In this document: piece after piece, positions 12,738 through 21,491 of the stretch | Position numbering within the stretch: the stretch's first letter is position 1 | Layout: each line of letters opens with the position of its first letter | NCBI GenBank assembly: GCA_002215645.1 | Contig: NGFI01000008.1 | Span: 186,001-250,000, forward strand | DNA from: Gemmatimonadetes bacterium 2013_60CM_65_52 | Lineage (GTDB): Bacteria; Gemmatimonadota; Gemmatimonadetes; Gemmatimonadales; Gemmatimonadaceae | DNA length: 64,000 nucleotides | Direction: 5' to 3' | Position numbers and translations under genes: made by a program | The notes under the pieces: generated by a model | Databases searched by the model: none | What the model was told of the DNA's origin: nothing | The model's input: only the letters and a program-made list of their open reading frames with translations

Positions 12738-14259
12738 GTGCTGACCGGCGACGATCGGCCGCTGCTGCACGCCGTCGCACAGATTGCAGCGGCGCTCGCC
12801 ACGCGCGACGCGCCGGCCGACGTCCTCCCCGGCGTCCTGGAGCGCGTCGCCGACACGGTGAACGCCAGCGGTATTTCGCTATGGCTCGGAGGGGAGGGAG
12901 ACCTCCGCTGCGAGGCGCGCGCGCGAAAGGCGCCGCCCGCTGCGGCGGCGGTACGAGCGCTCCTCCTCAACCCCGCCGTGAGCCAGGACATCGTCACCGT
13001 CCGGCTCGACGCGGGACACCACACCCTGGGCGCGCTCGTCCTGTCGCCAAACGGGTCGCTCACGCCCGATCAGCGCACCTTCCTCTCGACCATCGCGGAC
13101 ATCCTGGCTCCGGTGTTGCGCCAGGCGGCGTACGCGCAGCGGCTCGAGAGCGAGGTCGCTGAGCGAACGAAGCAGATAGACCGCGAGCGGCGGGTGACGG
13201 AGCGGATCATCGATTCGCTGCCCGTCGGCCTCTACGTGATCGATCGCGACTATCGCATCTCGGTGTGGAACCGCAAGCGGGAGACGGGCATGCAGGGCGT
13301 GTCCCGCGAGGAGGCGATCGGACGCACGATCTTCGAGATTCTCCACCGCCAGCCGGCCACGGTGCTGCGGCGCGAGTTTGATGAAGTCTTTGCGACCGGA
13401 CGCCTGCAGACCTTCCAAATGGAGTCCACGGTCACGGGCGAGCTGCGCACCTACCGCATCTCGAAGATTCCGATGCGGCTCGACGACGGCCCCGTCACGC
13501 ACGTCATCACCATCGGCGAGGATCTCACCGACTGGCGCTCCGCCCAGGACCGTTTCGCGCAAGCAGAGAAGCTCGCGGCCATCGGTACGCTGGCGGCGGG
13601 GGTCATGCACGAGATCAACAATCCGCTGGCTACGATCGGGGCCTGCGCGGAAGGACTCGAGCTCGGAGTGCACGCGCTGCCGCAGGAAGTGCTGGACGGC
13701 GTGCGTCTCATTCAGAGCGAGGTCCATCGCTGCAAGGGCATCATCGACTCGCTGCTCGACTTCAGCCGGCCGAAGCCCACGGACAAGACGTTCGTGAACG
13801 TGAACGACGCCATCGAACGCACGCTGTTCGTGCTGAAGCATCACACGCGATTCAAGAAGCTGTCGGTCAACGTGGACCTCGACCGCTCGTTGAGCGCCGT
13901 GGTGTACGCCAACGCCGAGCAGCTCATGCAGGTGTTCATGTCGCTGCTGATCAACGCCATGGACGCGATGAAGGAGCGCGGCACCGTCTCGCTCCGCACG
14001 CGCTGGGGCGACGACGCGCGCACCGTCGTCACCGAGATCGTGGATCAGGGAGAAGGCATCCGTCCCGCCGACATCCCGAAGATCTTCGAGCCCTTCTTCA
14101 CCACCAAGCCGCCGGGACGCGGCACCGGGCTCGGGCTGTCCATCTGCTACGCCATCGTGTCCGAGCACAACGGCCGGATCGAGGTGGACAGCGCCCCGGG
14201 CGAGGGGAGCGTTTTCCGTATCATCCTTCCGCGCGCCGACGACGAAACGGGGCTCGACC

Positions 14260-14267
<8 letters not shown>
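12738..14267 (+). CDS. NtrB-type sensor histidine kinase (PAS, HisKA, HATPase)
   Basis: A 509-residue kinase without clear membrane segments. Residues ~10-135 resemble a GAF-like sensor, ~150-265 a PAS domain (SLPVGLYVIDRDYRISVWN), then HisKA with His291 in GVMHEINNPL and a HATPase domain (DQGEGI, FEPFFTTKPPGRGTGLGL). The HEINNPL/FTTKPPGRGTGLGL pattern is that of NtrB-like kinases. GTG 12738 is the first plausible start. Its end overlaps by 8 nt the response regulator gene, its obvious partner. The signal is unknown; the PAS domain suggests a cytoplasmic cue. Confidence 0.87.
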
Positions 14268-15615
<1,348 letters not shown>

Positions 15616-15621
15616 CGCCGG

Positions 15622-16290
15622 ATGCGGATTCTCGTCATCGAGGACGATCCCACGGTGGGCCAGTACGTGAAACGCGGTCTGGAAGAGCACCGGTGGGACG
15701 TCGATCTCACTCCCGACGGCGAGGAGGGCGAGCGGCGAGCCGGTGCGGGCGCGTATGATCTCGTGGTCCTCGACATGCGTCTTCCGGGAAAGAGCGGGCT
15801 CGACGTGCTGCAGTCCCTGCGCGCGAACGGCTTCGAGCGGCCGGTGCTGGTGCTCACGGCGCAGGACGCGGTGGACGCCAAGGTGACGACGCTGCGCGCC
15901 GGCGCGGACGACTACGTCACCAAGCCGTTCGCGTTCGAGGAGCTGCTGGCGCGCGTGGAGGCGCTGACGCGACGACCGCCTGCCATCGCGGCGCCGACAC
16001 TGCGCGTGGGAGACCTGGAGATCGATCAGGGGCTGCGCGAAGTACGTCGCGCGGGAGAGCGCATCGAGCTGACGCCCAAGGAATACACGGTGCTGGAGTA
16101 TCTGGCGCGCCACGCGGGGCGGGTGATGAGCCGCACGCTCATCACGGAATATGCGTGGGGCTATCACTTCGATCCCGGCACGAACATCGTGGACGTCGTG
16201 ATCAACCACCTGCGCAAGAAGATCGACGCGAAGCACTCGCGGAAGCTCATCAGCACGGTGCGCGGCGTCGGCTACGTCCTGAAGGAATAG
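15622..16290 (+). CDS. OmpR/PhoB-family response regulator (PmrA/QseB-like)
   Basis: A 222-residue response regulator: receiver domain with acidic pocket ED (residues 7-8), phosphorylation Asp51 (VVLDMRLPGKSG) and a VTKPF Lys, then an OmpR-type winged helix (LTPKEYTVLEYLARHAG; DVVINHLRKKID). Its partner kinase starts 9 nt downstream. A perfect YTTAAK-N5-YTTAAK box lies just after the kinase gene (17827-17843), suggesting that it may control the tonB-exbBD genes. Confidence 0.88.
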   Translation: MRILVIEDDPTVGQYVKRGLEEHRWDVDLTPDGEEGERRAGAGAYDLVVLDMRLPGKSGLDVLQSLRANGFERPVLVLTAQDAVDAKVTTLRAGADDYVTKPFAFEELLARVEALTRRPPAIAAPTLRVGDLEIDQGLREVRRAGERIELTPKEYTVLEYLARHAGRVMSRTLITEYAWGYHFDPGTNIVDVVINHLRKKIDAKHSRKLISTVRGVGYVLKE

Positions 16291-16299
16291 GCGCGGCGC

Positions 16300-17820
16300 A
16301 TGGCCACCCTGCGCGCGCGCCTCACGGTGGCCTACGGCGTCGCCCTCGTGGGGAGCGTCGCCGTCTTCTCCGGCGCGCTCTACGTGGCGCGCCGAGCGAG
16401 CAGCATCGACGAGCTCGGCCTCGTGGCATTCGACGAGGGTGATCGCGCGCTCAGGTTTCTCGTCGCCGCCAAGCGGGAAGGAAAGGAGCTCACCGAGGAG
16501 CGGCCGTGCGGCGAAAAGCGGGACAGCCGCTGTGTGTACGCGACGAAGGACATGCGCGATCTGCTCGAGCGCGTTCCCGGGTATTTCCTCGTGTACGACC
16601 GCGACGACCGGCAGATCTACAGCTCCATCGGCATCCGGCAGCTCGCCGAGGAGGATCGCTCGGCGATCGATCAGTCGGCCGTTCGGCTGACCCCTGACGG
16701 TGCGGGCGCGCTCGTCTCCCTGAGTGACACCCTCTTCGGCGGAAGTCTTCTGCTCGGGGCACGGAAGGATCCCGCACTGCTGCCGAACGTCACGCGCGTC
16801 GTGGCGGGCGTGCCGACGCATATCGCGACGCTGAGTCCCGGGATTCTCGTGGGGACGATGGTGCTCATCTTTCCCTTCATCATCCTGGCCTCCATCGGCG
16901 TCGCCTACGTCATTGCCGGGAGCGCCGCGGAGCCCGTCGAGCGTCTCATCAACGAAGTCGAGGCGATCACGGACGGCCGCTCGCTTCACCGGCGGCTTCC
17001 ATCCGACCTCGGCAATGAGGAGCTCTCCCGACTGGGCAGCACGCTGAACGCCATGATCGAGCGCCTCGAGACCTCCTTCGGCGCGCTTCGCCGGTTCACC
17101 GCCGACGCGAGCCACGAGCTCAAGACGCCGCTCACGGTGCTGCGCGCCGACGTCGAGCGGGCCATGCATCCCGCCACCAAGAATACCGAGCGGCTCCAGG
17201 CGCTCGAGGAAGCGCTGCACGAGACCGCGCGTATGTCCGATCTCGTGGACAGCCTGTTGACGCTCGCACGCGCGGACGAGGGGCGCTTCGACCTGCATCG
17301 CGAGCCGGTGGCGCTTGGCCCGCTGGTGCGCGACGTCTACGAGACTGCGGTGATCCTCGGCGAGCATGCCGGGCAGACCGTCACCATGTCGGTGCTCGAG
17401 GAGGCCATGGTGGACGGGGACGCCCGCCGGCTGCGTCAGCTCTTCCTCAATCTCGTGACGAACGCGATCAAGTACACGCCGCGTGGAGGCCGTGTGGAGC
17501 TGTCGCTGAGCCGGCGTGCCGGCGATGAGGTCGCGTTCACCGTTCGCGATTCCGGCATTGGCATCTCTGCCGCCGACCTGCCGTACGTGTTCGACCGATT
17601 CTGGCGCGCCGACCGCGCTCGATCCCGGGGCGGAGAGCGCAGCGGGTTCGGCCTCGGCCTGGCCATCAGCCAATGGATCGCGCAGGCGCACGGCGGGCGC
17701 ATCACCGCGCAGTCGCGACTCGGCCGCGGCTCCGTGTTCACGGTGATCCTGCCTCAGTTGGCTGTCGAAGCGCCGCCTGACCGCGCCCAGGAGCGCGAGC
17801 TGAAAAACATCGGCAACTAA
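16300..17820 (+). CDS. Membrane sensor histidine kinase with HAMP domain
   Basis: A 506-residue kinase paired with the preceding OmpR-type regulator. A transmembrane segment near residues 8-28, a periplasmic domain of ~150 residues that contains two Cys (CGEKRDSRC), and a second membrane segment (~183-205) precede a HAMP linker. HisKA has His272 in DASHELKTPLTVLR, and HATPase motifs are clear (NAIKYTPRGG, DSGIGI, GFGLGLAI). Signal unknown; the periplasmic Cys pair could form a disulfide (inference). Confidence 0.88.
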   Translation: MATLRARLTVAYGVALVGSVAVFSGALYVARRASSIDELGLVAFDEGDRALRFLVAAKREGKELTEERPCGEKRDSRCVYATKDMRDLLERVPGYFLVYDRDDRQIYSSIGIRQLAEEDRSAIDQSAVRLTPDGAGALVSLSDTLFGGSLLLGARKDPALLPNVTRVVAGVPTHIATLSPGILVGTMVLIFPFIILASIGVAYVIAGSAAEPVERLINEVEAITDGRSLHRRLPSDLGNEELSRLGSTLNAMIERLETSFGALRRFTADASHELKTPLTVLRADVERAMHPATKNTERLQALEEALHETARMSDLVDSLLTLARADEGRFDLHREPVALGPLVRDVYETAVILGEHAGQTVTMSVLEEAMVDGDARRLRQLFLNLVTNAIKYTPRGGRVELSLSRRAGDEVAFTVRDSGIGISAADLPYVFDRFWRADRARSRGGERSGFGLGLAISQWIAQAHGGRITAQSRLGRGSVFTVILPQLAVEAPPDRAQERELKNIGN

Positions 17821-17826
17821 CCTCGA

Positions 17827-17843
17827 CTTAAGGAAATCTTAAT
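17827..17843 (+). promoter_or_regulatory. PmrA/QseB-type box ahead of tonB
   Basis: CTTAAGGAAATCTTAAT consists of two CTTAAK half-sites, 11 nt from start to start, matching the known PmrA box form YTTAAK-N5-YTTAAK exactly. It lies between an OmpR-type two-component system and the tonB-exbB-exbD-exbD genes, 93 nt upstream of the tonB ATG. Binding by the neighbouring regulator is inferred. Confidence 0.5.
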
Positions 17844-17935
17844 CCATCCTCGCTTCCCATGCGTTTGTTGCGGGGTAGTTTGGTGCACGTACCCGTGAGA
17901 AGTCTGTCCTTTAGCCACGGAAGGTCTGCGAGGAC

Positions 17936-18655
17936 ATGTTCACTACCCTGCTGGAATCCAAAGCGAAGAAGCAGCGCAGCACGGGCGGACTGATCTTCAG
18001 CGGCATCATGCACGCTGTGCTCGGCACCGCCGCGGTGTATGGAACGCTGCAGGCCAAGAATGCGCTCGAGAAGCCCAAGGCCGAGAAGGTCGAGTTCGTT
18101 GACATGAAGAAGAAGGAGCCGCCTCCGCCGAAGGACGAGCCGAAGCCCATTCCGAAGGAAGTGGTCGTCGCTCCGCCTCCGCCGAAGGGCTTCCAGGTGC
18201 TCACTGCGCCGATCAAGGTGCCCGACGTCCTCCCCGACATCGACCTGAACAAGAAGGTCACTGACGAGGCGGACTTCTCGGGCAAGGGCGTGCAGGGCGG
18301 CACCGCGAAGGGCGTCGTGGGCGGCACCGGGCCGGTGAACACCGACCAACCCTACTTCGAGTTCCAGGTCGAGAAGCAGGTCCAGCAGATCCCGGGCACG
18401 GGCAACCTGCGCTATCCGGACATGCTCCGCTCCGCGAACGTCGAAGGCGAGGTGCTCGCGCAGTTCGTCGTGGACGAGAACGGCCGCTACGAGCCGGGCA
18501 CGTTCAAGGTTCTCAAGTCCAGCCATGAGCTCTTCACCCAGGCCGTGAAGAACGCGCTGCCCAACATGCGCTTCTATCCGGCTGAAGTCGGCGGCAAGAA
18601 GGTGAAGCAGCTCGTCCAGCAACCGTTCACGTTCTCGCTCACCAAGGGCGAATAA
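17936..18655 (+). CDS. tonB: TonB-family energy transducer
   Basis: A 239-residue TonB protein: one N-terminal transmembrane segment (GIMHAVLGTAAVYGTL, ~residues 21-38), a Pro/Lys-rich periplasmic linker (KKKEPPPPKDEPKPIPKE), and a C-terminal TonB domain with NVEGEVLAQFVVDENGRYEPG followed by the MRFYPAEVGGKKV region. It couples proton motive force, through ExbB/ExbD encoded directly downstream, to outer-membrane receptors, which fits a diderm cell. It may be regulated through the PmrA-type box upstream. Confidence 0.88.
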   Translation: MFTTLLESKAKKQRSTGGLIFSGIMHAVLGTAAVYGTLQAKNALEKPKAEKVEFVDMKKKEPPPPKDEPKPIPKEVVVAPPPPKGFQVLTAPIKVPDVLPDIDLNKKVTDEADFSGKGVQGGTAKGVVGGTGPVNTDQPYFEFQVEKQVQQIPGTGNLRYPDMLRSANVEGEVLAQFVVDENGRYEPGTFKVLKSSHELFTQAVKNALPNMRFYPAEVGGKKVKQLVQQPFTFSLTKGE

Positions 18656-18672
18656 CCTCCTCGGAGACCAGT

Positions 18673-19410
18673 ATGAATCTCTCGTTGATGGACATGTGGA
18701 ACAGCATGCAGGCGTTTGCCAAGGGCATCGTCTTCGTCATGCTGATCATGTCGGTATACTCGCTCACCGTGATGGTCTCGAAGTGGTGGTCGCTGCGCAA
18801 GGCGCAGAAGGAGACCGTCAAGTTCGCGCCTGAATTCTCGCAGTTCCTCGAGGAAGACAACCTCACCGAGGCCATCAAGCTTGCGGAGAGCTACAAGCGG
18901 TCGCACGTCGCGCTCGTCCTCGGTGGCGCGCTCGGCGAGGTGAAGCCGCTCATTCAGGACGGCTCGGTCACGGTGTCGGACATCAACTCGGCCGAGCGTG
19001 CGGTCGAGCGCAACATGCTGCTCGAGATCACGAACCTGAAGCGCGGCCTCGCGGTGCTCGCCACGGTCGGCGCCACGGCGCCGTTCGTCGGACTGCTCGG
19101 CACCACGGCCGGCATCATCAATGCCTTCCAAGGCATGGCCAGCTCCGGTTCCGGCGGTCTCGCCGCCATCGGTGGCGGTATCTCCGAGGCGCTCGCCACG
19201 ACGGCGCTCGGTTTGCTCGTCGCGATTCCGGCGGTGTGGGCGTACAACTACTTCCAGACGAAGATCGACAATCTCACCGTCGAGATGACGTACGTCTCGA
19301 AGGAGATGATCGATTATCTCATCAAGGGCGTGTCGGGCGAGTTCGGCCGGTCGCGCTTCACCCGTGAGTTCAACGCATCGTCGGGCAGCAACGCTCCCAT
19401 CTCGACCTGA
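18673..19410 (+). CDS. exbB: ExbB/TolQ-type proton channel protein
   Basis: A 245-residue MotA/TolQ/ExbB family protein with three transmembrane segments: one near residues 17-35 and a pair around 125-150 and 170-195 enclosing the conserved TVGATAPFVGLLGTTAGIIN and ALATTALGLLVAIPAVW motifs. With ExbD it forms the proton-driven motor that energises TonB. It lies 17 nt after tonB and 32 nt before the first exbD. Confidence 0.92.
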   Translation: MNLSLMDMWNSMQAFAKGIVFVMLIMSVYSLTVMVSKWWSLRKAQKETVKFAPEFSQFLEEDNLTEAIKLAESYKRSHVALVLGGALGEVKPLIQDGSVTVSDINSAERAVERNMLLEITNLKRGLAVLATVGATAPFVGLLGTTAGIINAFQGMASSGSGGLAAIGGGISEALATTALGLLVAIPAVWAYNYFQTKIDNLTVEMTYVSKEMIDYLIKGVSGEFGRSRFTREFNASSGSNAPIST

Positions 19411-19442
19411 TCGCGGCCATTCCATTGCGGAGGGATTGAACG

Positions 19443-19913
19443 ATGGCAATGTCCACGAGTAGCGGCGGGGGCGTGAAGGCGGAGCCCAACGTGACGCCGA
19501 TGATCGACGTCATGCTGGTGCTGCTCATCATCTTCATGGTGGTGACGCCCGCGCTGCTGGCTGGCTTCAACGCGGTTCCGCCCCAGGGGCAGAACCTCAA
19601 GGATCACCCGGAAGACGCCGAGAACGATCAAGTGCTCGGCATCGATCGGGACGGGAACTATTACCTGAACAAGAAACCGATCTCGAAGGACGCGATCGCG
19701 GCGGAGATCAAGCGCATCTACGACACGCGCGAGACCGACAAGGTCATGTACTTGAAGGCGGACAAGAGCCTGCAGTACTCCAAGGTCGTGGACGCCACGG
19801 ATCTGGCCGCCAAGAACGGCGTCCGGGTGCTGGGACTCATCGGTGAACAGAAGGCCGGCACGGTGTCCACGGTCGCCGGTGATTCGAAGGCTTCACCAGC
19901 AAAGGGGCCCTGA
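19443..19913 (+). CDS. exbD: ExbD/TolR-family biopolymer transporter 1
   Basis: A 156-residue ExbD/TolR protein: a short cytoplasmic N-terminus with NVTPMIDVMLVLLIIFMVV, a single membrane segment carrying the conserved Asp (in the PMID motif), and a periplasmic domain with KADKSLQYSKVVDATDLAAKNG. It partners ExbB in proton-driven energy transduction. The Ser/Thr/Ala-rich C-terminal tail differs from the second copy. The next gene follows after 2 nt. Confidence 0.92.
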   Translation: MAMSTSSGGGVKAEPNVTPMIDVMLVLLIIFMVVTPALLAGFNAVPPQGQNLKDHPEDAENDQVLGIDRDGNYYLNKKPISKDAIAAEIKRIYDTRETDKVMYLKADKSLQYSKVVDATDLAAKNGVRVLGLIGEQKAGTVSTVAGDSKASPAKGP

Positions 19914-19915
19914 CC

Positions 19916-20341
19916 ATGGCCTTTTCCTCAGGTGGCTCCGGCGGGCTGACGAACGAGATCAACGTCACGCCCATGATCGACGTGCTGCTCGTGCTGCTGA
20001 TCATCTTCATGGCGGCGCTGCCGACCATGCGGAAATCGGTGGACGTCCAGCTCCCCGATCCCACACCGTCGATTGTGCCGGCCAATGCGCAGTCCAATCA
20101 GATCGTGCTCGAGGTCAACGCCGACGGGACGTTCTCGATCAACTCCGAAAAGGTGGACGAGACGAAGCTCGGGTCTCGCCTCAAGGAGATCTACGATCCA
20201 CGCCCGGAAAAGATCATCTTCGTGAAGGGCGAGCCCACGGTGAAGTACGAGCGCGTGGTATACGCCATGGACGTCGCGCGCGGGGCTGGCGTGAAGGTCA
20301 TCGGCGTGCCTCCGAAGGACACACCAGGGTCCGGCAAGTAA
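19916..20341 (+). CDS. exbD: ExbD/TolR-family biopolymer transporter 2
   Basis: A second ExbD/TolR protein (141 aa) with NVTPMIDVLLVLLIIFMAAL including the conserved membrane Asp, and a periplasmic domain ending in VKYERVVYAMDVARGAGVKVIG. Paired exbD genes after exbB are common, and the two may form a heterodimer in one motor (known for the family arrangement; inferred here). Last gene of the tonB-exbB-exbD-exbD unit. Confidence 0.92.
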   Translation: MAFSSGGSGGLTNEINVTPMIDVLLVLLIIFMAALPTMRKSVDVQLPDPTPSIVPANAQSNQIVLEVNADGTFSINSEKVDETKLGSRLKEIYDPRPEKIIFVKGEPTVKYERVVYAMDVARGAGVKVIGVPPKDTPGSGK

Positions 20342-20378
20342 GCGGACGGATCGTCCGGCTTCATTAGTGAGATTTTTG

Positions 20379-20414
20379 TACGGCGGACGAACCTTTCGAG
20401 GGTCGTCCGCCGTA
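20379..20414. repeat. Long inverted repeat between exbD and a second tonB-like gene
   Basis: TACGGCGGACGA-A-CC (20379-20393) pairs with GG-G-TCGTCCGCCGTA (20400-20414), giving 14 pairs with one mismatch and a TTTCGA loop. A run of five T lies before the hairpin rather than after it, so it is not a normal plus-strand terminator. A smaller CGGACG-gat-CGTCCG stem (20343-20357) precedes it. TATAAC (20412-20417) at its end could be a -10 element for the next gene. Confidence 0.45.
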
Positions 20415-20485
20415 TAACATTTGCATGCAGAGAATCGTCTTGAGTGTGCGCGCGATACAGTCGAGGGACCTGATGCACGGGCCGT

Positions 20486-21298
20486 ATGGACCGAGTTGAG
20501 AAGAACGATGAGATGATGCTGCCGGAACGCCCGCGCTATCGGGTGCCCGTCGGCATGCCGCTTCGTGGCGAAGGGCGGCGCGAGGGCGCACTCGTTTCCG
20601 TGCTCGTGCACATCGTGATCATCACGCTTTTGATCATCCCATTGGTGTTCGCGCCGACGGTCATTCAGCGAATGGAGCAGGGCGCCGGCGGAGCAGGGCC
20701 TGCGGGCGGCGGCGGAGGTGCATCGGGCGGGCGGTTGGGCGATCGCGAGACGCTGCGCTTCGTGCGCGTGGTGCGTGAGCCCGTGCCCACTCCAAAGACG
20801 ATTCCTCCCCCGCCGGTGGTGACGCCCACGGTGAAGCCGCCAGTGATTCCACCACCACAGGTGCCACCGCCGCAGTCATCCGTGCCGGCTCCGATGCAGA
20901 CGGTCGCATCGGTGGTGGGTGTGGGCTCCGGGCGTGAGGGTCCGGGCGGAAATGGCCCTGGTACAGGAGGCGGTACGGGGTCGGGCACCGGCCCAGGCCG
21001 CGGATCGGGCACCGGCCCAGGCACCGGTGGCGGGACGCAGGCCAACTATCCGCCAATGCCGATCGAGTTCTTTCTCCCACCCATTCCGCCGCCCGCGAGC
21101 GTGAAGGGCTTTCACTTCGTGGCGGAGTTCGACGTGGATTCCACGGGGCGCGTACTCGACTTTCGGTTTTCCGAGACGCGCGATGGCGATTACAATCGCC
21201 GGCTGGCCAGCGTGCTTCGCGCGATGCGCTTTCGTCCCGGCACGCGCCCCGACGGAACGCCGCTGCGCATGAAGGCCCAGGTCGGCTACGAGTTCTAG
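20486..21298 (+). CDS. TonB-like protein with Gly/Pro-rich linker
   Basis: A 270-residue protein with one N-terminal membrane segment (LVSVLVHIVIITLLIIPLVF, ~residues 36-56), then Gly-rich and Pro-rich low-complexity stretches and a Gly/Thr-rich spacer encoded by a short tandem repeat. The last ~85 residues resemble a TonB/TolA C-terminal domain (FHFVAEFDVDSTGRVLDFRF; RAMRFRPGTRPDG). It is likely a second periplasm-spanning transducer. It has its own upstream region and terminator, so it is probably expressed apart from the exb genes. Confidence 0.72.
   Translation: MDRVEKNDEMMLPERPRYRVPVGMPLRGEGRREGALVSVLVHIVIITLLIIPLVFAPTVIQRMEQGAGGAGPAGGGGGASGGRLGDRETLRFVRVVREPVPTPKTIPPPPVVTPTVKPPVIPPPQVPPPQSSVPAPMQTVASVVGVGSGREGPGGNGPGTGGGTGSGTGPGRGSGTGPGTGGGTQANYPPMPIEFFLPPIPPPASVKGFHFVAEFDVDSTGRVLDFRFSETRDGDYNRRLASVLRAMRFRPGTRPDGTPLRMKAQVGYEF
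20981..21022 (+). repeat. 18-nt direct repeat in the Gly-rich linker
   Basis: TCGGGCACCGGCCCAGGC occurs at 20981-20998 and again at 21005-21022, a 24-nt period that encodes repeated Gly-Thr-Gly-Pro-Gly units. It is a likely source of length variation in the linker. Confidence 0.8.
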
Positions 21299-21360
21299 CC
21301 GCGGCATCTAACTCGCAGCTGGCGTGGTCCGCCGCCCCCCTCTACATTTTGTGGATTCCC

Positions 21361-21407
21361 CCTGAAGGGTCGCCGATGCTCGATCGGTAGACTTCAGGAT
21401 TTTTTTT
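21361..21407 (+). terminator. Rho-independent terminator after the second tonB-like gene
   Basis: CCTGAAG (21361-21367) pairs with CTTCAGG (21392-21398), with an inner CCGAT/ATCGG stem (21373-21377/21383-21387), followed by A and eight T residues (21400-21407). This is a classic intrinsic terminator. Confidence 0.8.
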
Positions 21408-21491
21408 CGTGACCGGCTTCAGGCGCCGCGCCACACGTTGCCCCGGCGGACCCGGCGGGCGGCCGACGCTCCATATCATTTCCAGCGCAAC

